From positions 1 through 35,448 of the forward strand of contig JAEUJD010000199.1 in assembly GCA_016793015.1 (NCBI GenBank): DNA of 35,448 nucleotides. Direction: 5' to 3'. Origin of the DNA: Phycisphaerales bacterium. Lineage in GTDB: Bacteria > Planctomycetota > Phycisphaerae > Phycisphaerales > UBA1924. The stretch's first letter is position 1; each line of letters opens with the position of its first letter. The notes below the pieces were generated by a model that was given only the letters and a program-made list of their open reading frames with translations, was not told the DNA's origin and searched no databases. The position numbers and the translations under genes are program-made. Below are positions 22,155-30,520 of this stretch, in pieces.

Positions 22155-24455
22155 CTACTGCCCGCCCGCTTCCCACATCAGCGTGTTGAACGTGCCCGAC
22201 GCCTGCGGCGAATCCGGCTCCGCATCTTCGCTCGCCTTGCGCAGGATAGATGTTCCATCCGGCTGCAGATCCCATGCATTCCGCTGGTCGAGCAGCGCGA
22301 CCTCGAAGATGCGATTCAGCTTCCGCCGCGCATCGCGGTCGCGGATCGGCACGGCCACTTCCACGCGATTCGACAGGTTTCGGTACATCCAGTCCGCGCT
22401 GCTGATGAGCCACTCGCCATCCAGCGGATCCGCCACGCCGCTCTGGAAGTGGAAAATCCGCGAGTGCTCAAGGAATCGCCCGATGACGCTGACGACGTTG
22501 ATGTTCTCGGATAGTCCCGGCACGCCCGGACGCAGGCAGCAGAAGCCCCGCACGATAAGCGTGATCGGAACACCGGCGCGCGAAGCCTGGTACAGCTTTT
22601 CTGCGACTTCGCGGTCTTCCATCGCGTTGATCTTCGCCGTGATGCCGCAGGGCTGGCCCCGGCGCGCGTACTCCATCTCACGATCGATCAGGTAGTTGAA
22701 CCGCTGGCGCATCGTGAACGGCGCGACCAGCAGGTGCGAGTAGTTCTGCGGCGCGGAAATGCCCGTCAGGTAATTAAACAGCGTGACCAGATCGCTCGTG
22801 ATCTCCGGGTCGCACGTGAAGAGGCCCACGTCGGTGTAGAGCTGCGCCGTCTTGGGGTGATAGTTACCCGTACCCAGGTGCGCGTAGCAGCGCAGGCCCG
22901 TTCGCTCGTGGCGCACCACCAGCGAAGTCTTGCAGTGCGTCTTCAAGCCCGCAACGCCGTACGCCACGTGCACGCCAGCCTTCTCGAGCTGCCTTGCGAA
23001 CCGCACATTGCGGCCCTCATCAAACCGCGCACGCAGCTCAACCAGGCACGCCACCTGCTTACCGCTCTCTGCAGCGCGGATCAGGTTCTCAACAAACGGT
23101 GAGTCGGGCGTTGTGCGATAGAGCGTCTGCTTGATCGCCACCACGTCCGGGTCGCCCGCCGCGGCAGCGATAAACCGCTCCACCGAGTGCTTGAAGCTCT
23201 CGTACGGATGATGCACCAAGACGTCCTGCTTGCGGATCGCCGCGAAGAAGTTCGCCGCGGCAGATTCGCCCGTGCCCGGGCCGCTCGGCGCACCCAGCAC
23301 ACCCGCAGCCGTCCCCTTCATCGCCGAGGCAAACCGCATCGGGATGACCGGCCGATAAGGACGCTCTTTCAGGTCGGGCCGATCCACTTCTGCAATCTCA
23401 AAGAGCGAAGCAAAGTCGATCGCCGGATGCTCGTACACATCCTGCGGCACAAGGCTCAACTTGTCGAGCAGCCACTGGCGCAGCTCCTGGCTCGCACGCG
23501 AATCGAGTTCGAGCCGCACCGCTCGCGCAAACCGCCTTTGCTTCAGGTCTTCCTCGACCGAGCGCATCAGCGACCCGGTTCCGATCTCGATCATGTCGTC
23601 CCGCTGCACACCCGCCGAACGCGTGACGCGGAACGCCGCCTGCTCGAGAATCCGCACGCCCGGAAAGAGGTCGCCCAGGTTGTGGCTGATCACATCCAGC
23701 AGCGGCACAAAGCGATCCGCACGCTTGCCGACTCGCTGGCCGGGCCGGGTCGGGATCGGAACAAACCGCCGCACGCCCGCTCCGACCGGAATCTTCACGC
23801 GCGCAAATCGCGGCTCATCGTCATCTGTGCCCGGCAGCGTCGCCTGGTGACCGACGCGCGGCGGTGGTGACGCCAGCACGCTGATGTTGTCCGACAAGTT
23901 CGAGATGAACGGGAATTTGTGCCCCGAGTCCACGGCCAAGGGCGTCAGCGAAGCGAAGATGTGGGCGCGATACCACTCATCGACATACCGCTTGTCGCGC
24001 GAGGTCAGGTCCTTGTAGTTCACGATGTGGATGTCCGCCGCCGTGAGAGAAGGCAGCACATCGGTCGAGTAAATGTGCGCCTGCTCCGCGATGAGCTCGT
24101 TGACAACCGCGCGAATCGCGATCAACTGCTGGCGCGGCGTCATCCCGTCGTGGCTCAGCGAATCCGGCTCGCTCTGCATCAGCCGGCGCAGCAGGCCGAC
24201 CCGCTTCATGAAAAACTCGTCGAGGTTGCTCGTGAAGATCGCCAGGAACTTCATCCGCTCCAGCAGGGGCACCCGCTGGTCCGCCGCCTGGCGCAGCACC
24301 CGCCGATTGAACTCGAGCCACGAGAGATCACGGTTGAAAAACCGCGGGCCTTCCCACGAGGGCTCGACACCGTCGGTTGTCCCCGAAATGACAAGCGGCG
24401 GCGTCGCACCGGGTACGGAGTCGGGTTTCACGAAATTCGATTCAGCCTGTGTCAC
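22155..24455 (-). CDS. ppk1: Polyphosphate kinase 1
   Basis: A 766-residue enzyme that polymerises phosphate from ATP. FFNRDLSWLEFNRRVLRQA is the N-terminal signature, with an extension of about 37 residues before it. DVLVHHPYESFKHSVERFI and HLGTGNYHPKTAQLYTD are catalytic; the His in the latter (H526, matching the phospho-histidine of the family) is present. The GTG at 24455 is chosen over the ATG at 24485: it overlaps the upstream stop by four bases (GTGA) and follows GGAG at good spacing. Two arginine-rich C-terminal signatures follow (NRVEVAVPIRD). It is coupled to the pterin-synthase gene. It acts in phosphate storage and stress response. Confidence 0.95.
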   Translation of the reverse strand: MTQAESNFVKPDSVPGATPPLVISGTTDGVEPSWEGPRFFNRDLSWLEFNRRVLRQAADQRVPLLERMKFLAIFTSNLDEFFMKRVGLLRRLMQSEPDSLSHDGMTPRQQLIAIRAVVNELIAEQAHIYSTDVLPSLTAADIHIVNYKDLTSRDKRYVDEWYRAHIFASLTPLAVDSGHKFPFISNLSDNISVLASPPPRVGHQATLPGTDDDEPRFARVKIPVGAGVRRFVPIPTRPGQRVGKRADRFVPLLDVISHNLGDLFPGVRILEQAAFRVTRSAGVQRDDMIEIGTGSLMRSVEEDLKQRRFARAVRLELDSRASQELRQWLLDKLSLVPQDVYEHPAIDFASLFEIAEVDRPDLKERPYRPVIPMRFASAMKGTAAGVLGAPSGPGTGESAAANFFAAIRKQDVLVHHPYESFKHSVERFIAAAAGDPDVVAIKQTLYRTTPDSPFVENLIRAAESGKQVACLVELRARFDEGRNVRFARQLEKAGVHVAYGVAGLKTHCKTSLVVRHERTGLRCYAHLGTGNYHPKTAQLYTDVGLFTCDPEITSDLVTLFNYLTGISAPQNYSHLLVAPFTMRQRFNYLIDREMEYARRGQPCGITAKINAMEDREVAEKLYQASRAGVPITLIVRGFCCLRPGVPGLSENINVVSVIGRFLEHSRIFHFQSGVADPLDGEWLISSADWMYRNLSNRVEVAVPIRDRDARRKLNRIFEVALLDQRNAWDLQPDGTSILRKASEDAEPDSPQASGTFNTLMWEAGGQ

Positions 24456-24838
24456 GACTTCTCCACTCGGTACGTCGCGATGCACCCCGGCGCTTCGGTC
24501 ACGCTCACGCTCTGCACCCGCGCGTGCGGCTTCAAAGCCTCATCCAGCCGCGACGCCATCTCCGTCGCGATGTACCGCGCGACGTGCTCCGCCGACGGAT
24601 TCACGCCGTTGACAAAGGGTTCCCGATCGTCCAGATTCTCGTTCTGAAACGGGCCGCAGATCTCCTGCAGCACTTCCTCGCACGTGTGAAAATCGCACAG
24701 CAAACCATCGGGATCAAGCGAGCCGCCCGCGATCACCGCCTTCACCTTCCAATTGTGCCCGTGCAGCTTCTCCCGCTGCCCACCAATGACCAGCGAATGA
24801 CCCGCGCAGAATTCGGTTTGAACGGTGATCTCGTACAT
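24452..24838 (-). CDS. 6-pyruvoyl-tetrahydropterin synthase/QueD family, PTPS-III-like motif
   Basis: A 128-residue T-fold enzyme. H14 (FCAGHSL), H26 and H28 (LHGHNW) are the zinc ligands. The usual catalytic Cys four residues before HGH is Arg22, and Glu23 stands at the position that gives the motif E-x-x-HGHN, reported for PTPS-III enzymes, which convert dihydroneopterin triphosphate to 6-hydroxymethyl-dihydropterin and replace FolB. NPSAEHVARYIATEM and the Glu in VTEAPGCIATY complete the active site. The ATG at 24838 is the natural start. The gene is coupled to ppk, an odd partner. A QueD role is the alternative, but the missing Cys argues against it. Confidence 0.88.
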   Translation of the reverse strand: MYEITVQTEFCAGHSLVIGGQREKLHGHNWKVKAVIAGGSLDPDGLLCDFHTCEEVLQEICGPFQNENLDDREPFVNGVNPSAEHVARYIATEMASRLDEALKPHARVQSVSVTEAPGCIATYRVEKS

Positions 24839-25139
24839 CCGCGATCCTAGATGGAACACTCTCTCCGGTGCGATGCCGAAATCGCCCCGCCTCATCTGAA
24901 AACGCCCGGCAACCCCGAAATCCGCCCCGCAAGCCCCGAATGAGATCGGCAGGTCCATCGCCCTCCCAAACCCTACCCTCGTTGTTTTCGGAACTTGAAT
25001 GTTCCGTTTGCAGCGCGTTTGGTTCAGGAATTGCGCTTTTCTGGTCCGCTTCCGGTTCTCGCTTCCAAACTCGCGCTCCGCTTGGTTCACGCGGATTCAA
25101 TCACCCTCGCCCCTCACCCCCACCCCACTCCACCACCGC
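24839..25139. other. Gene-free 301-bp divergent region
   Basis: It lies between the pterin-synthase gene and the phosphohexomutase gene and must hold both promoters. A frame continues upstream of glmM to 24999 but resembles no protein. The last 60 bases before glmM are C-rich with few G (CACCCCCACCCCACTCC). The dyad at 24989-25006 is the one distinct site. Confidence 0.65.
24989..25006. promoter_or_regulatory. Dyad CGGAAC-N6-GTTCCG
   Basis: A perfect 6-bp inverted repeat with six bases between, near the middle of a divergent promoter region. It recalls LexA-type GAAC/GTTC sites, but the spacing of six fits neither the Gram-positive four nor the alphaproteobacterial seven. It is a possible operator for one or both neighbours. 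Confidence 0.35.
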
Positions 25140-26618
25140 ATGACCACCACCCAATCCAACGCGCCGCTCATGCTCTCAGTCTCTGGCCTTCGGGGCATCG
25201 TGGGCCACTCGCTCACGCCCGAAGTCGCGGCACGCTTCGCCGGCTGCTACGGCGCGTTCCTGCTCGAACGCTCCGCAGGCGCCACGCCCACAGTCGTCCT
25301 CGGACGCGATGGACGCGCGGGCAACGCCATGCTCCACAGCGCGGCGCTCGCGGGCCTGACAGGTTCCGGAGTGAACGTGACCGATATTGGCGTTGCGATG
25401 ACGCCGACCGTTGCGATCGCAACCGATTCAATTGCAGGGAAGTCAAAGGGCTTGGTCGCGGGCATGGTTCTCACCGCCAGCCACAATCCGCAGCAGTGGA
25501 ACGGCATGAAGTGCCTGCTCGCTGAGAACCGCGACGCCTTCGGTTCCGCGGCATGCGCACCCGAAGCGGCCCTTGCCGCGAAGATTGTCGAGCGCTTCCG
25601 CGCGAACACGCCATCCTTCGTTGAATGGGACAAGGTTGGAAGCGTCAACTCCTACACCGAGGCCGATGCCCATCACGTTGCACGCGTGCTGCAAGCGATC
25701 GAGGAAGTCGGACTCACCGATGATGCTCCCGGGCTTGGTGAAGGATTGAAGATCGCAGCCGATTCGGTGAACGCATCCGGCGTGCAAGGCTGCCAGCAAT
25801 TGCTCGAAGCGCTCGGCGTGGATGAGTTCTGCCACCTCGGCAACGAGACGACCGGACTCTTCCCGCACCCGCCCGAGCCGACGATTGAAAACCTCTCTGT
25901 TCCCGGCGGCCTGTGCGACGCCGTGAAGCAGAACGGCTGTGCCGCGGGCTTCGCGCAGGACCCGGATGCCGACCGCCTCGCGCTGATCGATGACAAAGGC
26001 CGCTACATCGGCGAAGAGTTCACGCTCGTGCTTGGCACGCTGGCGATCCTCGAATCCATGAAGCGGTCCGGCGAGAAAACGCAGGGCCGCACGCTCGCGA
26101 CCAATCTCTCCACCAGCCGCATGATCGAGGATGTCGCTGCCAAGTACGGCTGCACGGTCCTGCGCACCGCCGTCGGCGAGGCGAACGTCGTCGCCGCGAT
26201 GAAAAAGACGCAGTCGATCGTCGGAGGCGAAGGCAACGGAGGCGTGATTTGGCCCCGCGTCACCTACGTCCGCGATTCGCTCGCCGCAATGGCCCTCACG
26301 ATCGGCCTGATCAAGATGCTCGGCAAGCCACTTTCGCAAATCGCGGACAGCATTCCGGCCTATTCGATCGTGAAACGCAAGGTGGACTTGAGCGATACTT
26401 CGCAGGCCAAGATCGCAGCCGAGAAAGTTGCGAAGCACTTCGCAAAGGACCGTCTCGATCTGCAGGACGGCGTCCGCGTTGATATCGAAAGCAAGCGAGC
26501 CTGGCTGCACGTCCGAGGCAGCAATACCGAACCGATCATGCGGCTGATCGCCGAGGCTCCCACCGCTGCGATCGCCAACGAACTGCTCGATGAGGCGAGC
26601 CGCGCGATCGCGGGCTAA
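25140..26618 (+). CDS. glmM: Phosphoglucosamine mutase-like phosphohexomutase
   Basis: A 492-residue member of the alpha-D-phosphohexomutase superfamily. The catalytic serine is S114 in TASHNPQQWNG, the metal loop is D274-P-D-A-D-R279, the sugar-binding loop is GGEGNGG and the phosphate loop is RGSNTEP. The start (SVSGLRGIVG) is more like archaeal GlmM/ManB forms than E. coli GlmM (TDGxRG), so the substrate (glucosamine, mannose or glucose phosphate) is not certain. GlmM would feed UDP-GlcNAc for LPS and O-GlcNAc-type glycosylation. The ATG at 25140 is used, since the sequence upstream is not protein-like. Confidence 0.85.
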   Translation: MTTTQSNAPLMLSVSGLRGIVGHSLTPEVAARFAGCYGAFLLERSAGATPTVVLGRDGRAGNAMLHSAALAGLTGSGVNVTDIGVAMTPTVAIATDSIAGKSKGLVAGMVLTASHNPQQWNGMKCLLAENRDAFGSAACAPEAALAAKIVERFRANTPSFVEWDKVGSVNSYTEADAHHVARVLQAIEEVGLTDDAPGLGEGLKIAADSVNASGVQGCQQLLEALGVDEFCHLGNETTGLFPHPPEPTIENLSVPGGLCDAVKQNGCAAGFAQDPDADRLALIDDKGRYIGEEFTLVLGTLAILESMKRSGEKTQGRTLATNLSTSRMIEDVAAKYGCTVLRTAVGEANVVAAMKKTQSIVGGEGNGGVIWPRVTYVRDSLAAMALTIGLIKMLGKPLSQIADSIPAYSIVKRKVDLSDTSQAKIAAEKVAKHFAKDRLDLQDGVRVDIESKRAWLHVRGSNTEPIMRLIAEAPTAAIANELLDEASRAIAG

Positions 26619-26637
26619 TGGCTGCAAAGCTCGGATC

Positions 26638-28080
26638 TCACCGCTGCGCCGGCGCGAACCCAGACCCATTGTGCGTCGCATTGTGTGTTGCGGACACGAC
26701 GATCGGCTCGGCAACCACTCCGTCCGCAGCTGAGAGAGTCTTCCCCGGTGCCGGTTCGAGCCGCACCCGCACCAGCCTCGTCGGCTCGGACTCGAGCACA
26801 CTCACCAGCATCGGCACGCCGCCCGCACGCACTTCGAGCCGCTCGCCGGTCTCGGGGATTCGGCCCGCCGTCACGGTGATGTACCCGCCGACCGTGCTGA
26901 AATCTTCGCTCTCGGGGATCGTCAGGCCCAGCGGCGCGAGCGCGATGTTTGCATCCGAGATATACGCACGGGCATCAAGCTCCGCAAATCGCCGGATCTC
27001 GTCCGTCTTCGCGCCAGGCGCATCTTCGGGGTGCTCGTACTCGTCCTGCACATCGCCGAAGAACTCCTCGACGATGTCTTCGAGTGTCACCACGCCCGCC
27101 GTGCCACCGTACTCATCGAGCACGATGGCGATGTGCACGCGCTGCTTGAGCATTTCATCCAGCAGATCGCGAATCGTCTTCGACTCGGGCACGAAGATCG
27201 CCGGACGCAACTGCGATCGCAGGTCGAAGGTCTTTCCGCCCCGGCTGCCGCCCACGCCTGCCAACCATCGCAGCAGGTCCTTGATATAGAACACGCCGAT
27301 GATGCGATCGACCGAATCCTCAAACACCGGAATGCGGCTGTGCCCTCCCTCGCGGATCATCGAGGTGATCCTGCCCAGGTCGTTGGTCAGTTCCAGCACC
27401 TCCATTTCCGTGCGGGGCGTCATGATCGCGCGCACGGTCGTATCGCGGAATTTCACCACCGCCCGGATCATCTGCTGCTCGGTCTCGTCGAGCTGACCTT
27501 CTTCTTTCGCTTCCGCAACCACATCGAGCAGTTCGGCCTGCATCGCCTCGACATCGCCCACTTCTTCTTTGCCCGCGAGCATGCGCACCGTCGCATCGAT
27601 CCCGCTCACCAGCATGCGCAAGGGGGCCGTGACGACGTACATGGCACGAATCAGCGAGGCAAAGCCGTAGATCGTCGGCTCCGAAAGGTGGCGTGCCACG
27701 CTCTGCGGAATGACCGTGCCCGCCAGCCAGATGACCGTGCAGGTGATCGCGATGCCCACGATGGTCCAAACCCAAAGCGTCGAAACCGAAGTGTTCGGCG
27801 CCGAAGTCTGATCCACGATCCACATCAGGAAGCCGGTCGCGGAGATAATCGAAAAAACCACCCGTGCGAGCGCGATCGCCGCGGCATGGCCATCCGGGTC
27901 ATCGATGATCCGCCTCACGCGGCTGGCCCGCTTGTGATCCACCCGATGCTTCAGAATCGCTTCGAGCGCAGATCGTGACAAATCACGCAGCGAATGAAAG
28001 ATCGCACCGAAAACCGCCGTCGCGATCAGCGAAACGATTGCAACAAACAACCACGCACCGGAAGAAAGCAACTGGCTCAT
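26638..28080 (-). CDS. HlyC/CorC-family membrane protein (CNNM, CBS pair, transporter-associated domain)
   Basis: A 480-residue protein. The N-terminal 150 residues have three to four membrane helices in the DUF21/CNNM position, though this part is poorly conserved. AVVKFRDTTVRAIMTPRTEMEVLEL opens the CBS pair and DEYGGTAGVVTLEDIVEEFFGDVQDEYE closes it. The C-terminal region (RRFAELDARAYISDANIALAPLGLTIPESEDFSTVGGYI) is the CorC/HlyC domain. Such proteins are linked to magnesium or cobalt export. It starts with an ATG overlapping the ybeY stop by four bases, the frequent ybeY-corC order. It converges on glmM. Confidence 0.93.
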   Translation of the reverse strand: MSQLLSSGAWLFVAIVSLIATAVFGAIFHSLRDLSRSALEAILKHRVDHKRASRVRRIIDDPDGHAAAIALARVVFSIISATGFLMWIVDQTSAPNTSVSTLWVWTIVGIAITCTVIWLAGTVIPQSVARHLSEPTIYGFASLIRAMYVVTAPLRMLVSGIDATVRMLAGKEEVGDVEAMQAELLDVVAEAKEEGQLDETEQQMIRAVVKFRDTTVRAIMTPRTEMEVLELTNDLGRITSMIREGGHSRIPVFEDSVDRIIGVFYIKDLLRWLAGVGGSRGGKTFDLRSQLRPAIFVPESKTIRDLLDEMLKQRVHIAIVLDEYGGTAGVVTLEDIVEEFFGDVQDEYEHPEDAPGAKTDEIRRFAELDARAYISDANIALAPLGLTIPESEDFSTVGGYITVTAGRIPETGERLEVRAGGVPMLVSVLESEPTRLVRVRLEPAPGKTLSAADGVVAEPIVVSATHNATHNGSGFAPAQR

Positions 28081-28670
28081 GCCGCGCCTCCTTCCGCTGG
28101 CTTGAACTCGGGCCGCGCGAAGACCGGCCCGACCCCGATCGCGGTCAGGATCGCATCCTCGGCATCGTGCATCGCGCGGAACGATGGCTCTTCGTGGTCG
28201 TCGTGCCCGAGGCAGTGCAGCACACCGTGCAGCGTGTACAGGAGTAGTTCAAGTTGCGGGGTTGCCCCGTGGCCTCGAGCGCTTGCCTGGCGCTGGGCTT
28301 CATCCAGGCAGACCACCAGATCCACATCCAGCGGGGGCACCCCCCCACCTCCATCGCCCTCATCCACCGACATGTCGAAAGTCAGCACGTCGGTCGTTCC
28401 GGGCACGCCCGCATACTCCTCGTGCATCTTCGACATCTCGTCGTCGGCGATGACTCGGACTCGAACTTCGCCCCCTCGGACCTTGCCGCCTGTCCGACCG
28501 CTTTCGCGCCGGCAGGCCTCGGGCAGCGCTTCGGACAGTCGCTCCATGAGCCAGCCGCAGGCGGGTTCGGAAAGCCGCCCGGTCGCGTCGGCGAGGTCAA
28601 TGCGCAGAGACTCCTTGCCGGGCGTTGCCGCCGGACCATTCGGAGCCTGAGTTCTGCCGCCATCGTCCAT
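28077..28670 (-). CDS. ybeY: Endoribonuclease YbeY (rRNA maturation)
   Basis: A 197-residue protein. The zinc motif is LHGVLHCLGHDDH, matching the family's HGxLHLxGYDH with three His ligands; VPGTTDVLTFDM is the other signature. Before the core is an N-terminal stretch of about 20 residues, and an insertion DEGDGGGGVPPLDVD sits where E. coli has a short loop. The ATG at 28670 is chosen; a GTG at 28703 would add 11 residues. It processes 16S rRNA 3' ends and joins ribosome quality control. The ATGA overlap couples it to the CorC-type gene. Confidence 0.93.
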   Translation of the reverse strand: MDDGGRTQAPNGPAATPGKESLRIDLADATGRLSEPACGWLMERLSEALPEACRRESGRTGGKVRGGEVRVRVIADDEMSKMHEEYAGVPGTTDVLTFDMSVDEGDGGGGVPPLDVDLVVCLDEAQRQASARGHGATPQLELLLYTLHGVLHCLGHDDHEEPSFRAMHDAEDAILTAIGVGPVFARPEFKPAEGGAA

Positions 28671-28859
28671 GCCTTGCCAGTCAACCCGCCGAAAACCCAC
28701 CACTGTTCCATACGCGCCAAAAGACCGACGGGGTCTGCACGCATCCGGCTTGCGCGCCGGAGGGCGAGTGATCTATCGGAACAGGCATCTTACCAGAACA
28801 GCCGCCCGAAAGGTCGGTGGAAGGCAGAAAATCCATACAAAAACCAAATATTGTGCGAT

Positions 28860-29768
28860 CTAAGACCGATCAAAATAGGTTATCGGGCTATCTAAGCACT
28901 CAATCCGGAGCCGTTCGCCGGGCTGCAATCGCCCCCCGGCGTCCCCATCGAATTGCCATGGGCCGACCCCTTCAACCACAACGGCCTTCGCGCGGCAGCG
29001 CACCGCAGCCGGATGCTGACCCGCCGTCCTCATCCTGCATCGAGCCATCCACCGGAGGATTCCAAACCGGAACCGAAGCGGGAAGAACGCAACATCCAGC
29101 ATTCCATCGCCGTCCGGGGAGACCTCCCCTTGGGCGCACGGATCAAGGCCCAAGGCGTACGGGGTGTTCGCCCCGACGACGAGCCAACCCGCATCATCCG
29201 CGATCTTCTTGCCATCCGCCCAGATTCTCAGGGGTGCGGGGCGGGGATGGATTGTGGCTTCGAGCGCCTCTGCGAGGACCGGCCGCAGGTAGGCCAGGTG
29301 CCCCTTGGCCGTGCGAGGGCGGCTGCTGAGCCGTTCGATGACCGACGCGTCGGGGCCGAAGGAGACCATGAGCGCGAAGCGGCGGGCCTGATCGATCTGA
29401 TTGACCTTGGCGACAACCCCGACATCGAGCGACATGGTCTTGCCCTCGGCGATCATCGAGACGGCGGCGGCGATATCGCGGGTGTGGCCACAGGCGCGGG
29501 CGAAGAGGTTTTGATTGCCGCAGGGGAAGTGGTAGATGGGGACGCGGGCACGGATGCAGGCTTCGAGGGCTCGGTTGACGGTGCCGTCGCCACCGATGAT
29601 GACGAGAGCATTGGAATCAACGAGCATTTTGGAAAGATCGGGCGATTCGGAAGTCGAGATCGCGCGGGACTCCATTCCTCGCGCAGCGAATCCAGCCTGC
29701 ATCTCGTTCGCGTACGACTCGGCGCGAGAGCGACCGGAATGGGGGTTGAAGAGAATGAGCACGGACAT
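28860..29768 (-). CDS. Diacylglycerol kinase/sphingosine kinase family lipid kinase (YegS-like)
   Basis: A 302-residue enzyme. The start SVLILFNPHSGR is the first strand and phosphate loop, and IGGDGTVNRA (residues 58-67, D61) is the nucleotide motif. FPCGNQNLFARACG takes the place of the GTANDFAR motif. LDVGVVAKVN, VSFGPDASVIERL and the C-terminal region with YALGLDPCAQGEVSPDGDGMLDVAFF match the fold's beta sandwich. It should phosphorylate a lipid such as diacylglycerol. It is separated by about 190 bp from ybeY on the same strand and diverges from upp over 51 bp. Confidence 0.9.
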   Translation of the reverse strand: MSVLILFNPHSGRSRAESYANEMQAGFAARGMESRAISTSESPDLSKMLVDSNALVIIGGDGTVNRALEACIRARVPIYHFPCGNQNLFARACGHTRDIAAAVSMIAEGKTMSLDVGVVAKVNQIDQARRFALMVSFGPDASVIERLSSRPRTAKGHLAYLRPVLAEALEATIHPRPAPLRIWADGKKIADDAGWLVVGANTPYALGLDPCAQGEVSPDGDGMLDVAFFPLRFRFGILRWMARCRMRTAGQHPAAVRCRAKAVVVEGVGPWQFDGDAGGRLQPGERLRIECLDSPITYFDRS

Positions 29769-29819
29769 GGGCGCGAATGCTATCGGAGGGCCGCTCTGTC
29801 GTTTCCTTATGCTGGGGCC

Positions 29820-30467
29820 ATGCCCAAGACGCACCCCGAGTTCAAGAACCTGGTCGAGTTCGACCACCCGCTGATTCAGCACAAGATGTCGTACATACGC
29901 GATGAGGCGACGGGACACCGTTCCTTTCGGGGATTGCTCGCGCAGATTGCAGGGCTGATGGTGTTCGAGGTCACGCGGACGATCCCGGTTTCGCCGGTGA
30001 AGGTGAAAACGCCGCTCGAAGTCACCGAGGCGCGGCGGCTGAGCGCGAACATCACGGTGGTCCCGATCCTGCGTTCGGGTCTCGGGATGATCGAAGGCAT
30101 TCTGTACGTGATGCCTGAAGCCCGCGTCGGACATTTAGGAATTGCCCGCGATCACGAGACGCTGGAGCCGGTCGCGTACCTGAACAAGCTGCCGAAGGAT
30201 CTTGCCGCGGGACCGGTGCTGCTGGTCGATCCGATGCTGGCAACCGGGGGCTCGGCCTCGTCCGCGATTTCGATGCTGCGCGAAGCGGGCGCGAAAGACC
30301 TTCGCATGATCTGCCTTGTCGCAGCACCCGAGGGCGTGAAGCGGCTGCTGAAGGATCATCCGGATGTGATGGTCTACACGGCCGCGCTCGATCGGCAACT
30401 GACGGAGAAGGGATACATCACGCCGGGGCTGGGGGATGCGGGGGACCGGATGTATGGGACGGGGTGA
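29820..30467 (+). CDS. upp: Uracil phosphoribosyltransferase
   Basis: A 215-residue salvage enzyme joining uracil and PRPP to make UMP. HPLIQHKMSYIRDEATG is the N-terminal signature, VPILRSGLGMIEG the next, and VLLVDPMLATGGSASSAI is the PRPP-binding loop; ITPGLGDAGDRMYGT closes the uracil site. All are intact and the length is typical (about 208-215). The ATG at 29820 follows GGGG. It diverges from the lipid-kinase gene across 51 bp. Confidence 0.97.
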   Translation: MPKTHPEFKNLVEFDHPLIQHKMSYIRDEATGHRSFRGLLAQIAGLMVFEVTRTIPVSPVKVKTPLEVTEARRLSANITVVPILRSGLGMIEGILYVMPEARVGHLGIARDHETLEPVAYLNKLPKDLAAGPVLLVDPMLATGGSASSAISMLREAGAKDLRMICLVAAPEGVKRLLKDHPDVMVYTAALDRQLTEKGYITPGLGDAGDRMYGTG

Positions 30468-30478
30468 GAGGAAAAATC

Positions 30479-30507
30479 GCAAATACGCAAATGGCAAATG
30501 AGCAAAT
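30479..30507 (+). repeat. Four-copy GCAAAT tandem word
   Basis: GCAAAT occurs at 30479, 30487, 30494 and 30502, a step of seven or eight bases, in the gap between upp and the DinB-like gene. The second half shares a 13-base word with 22134-22146 in the other orientation, and GCAAAT also appears at 17220-17225. The stretch is much more AT-rich than the surrounding genes. Confidence 0.6.
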
Positions 30508-30520
30508 TCGGAGGGAGCCG

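Noticed and set aside
25443..26801. A 452-residue open frame antisense to the phosphohexomutase gene.
   Set aside because: It lies opposite a gene with all catalytic motifs intact and its translation is compositionally biased with no recognisable motif.
28744..28761. TCCGGC-TTGCGC-GCCGGA hairpin between the lipid-kinase and ybeY genes considered as a terminator.
   Set aside because: No T-run follows it on the minus strand, so it is only a weak candidate and was not listed.
30479..30507. GCAAAT tandem repeats considered as a CRISPR array or iteron origin.
   Set aside because: The unit is 6 bases with 1-2 base spacers in only 29 bases; there are no spacers of CRISPR size and no replication gene is near.
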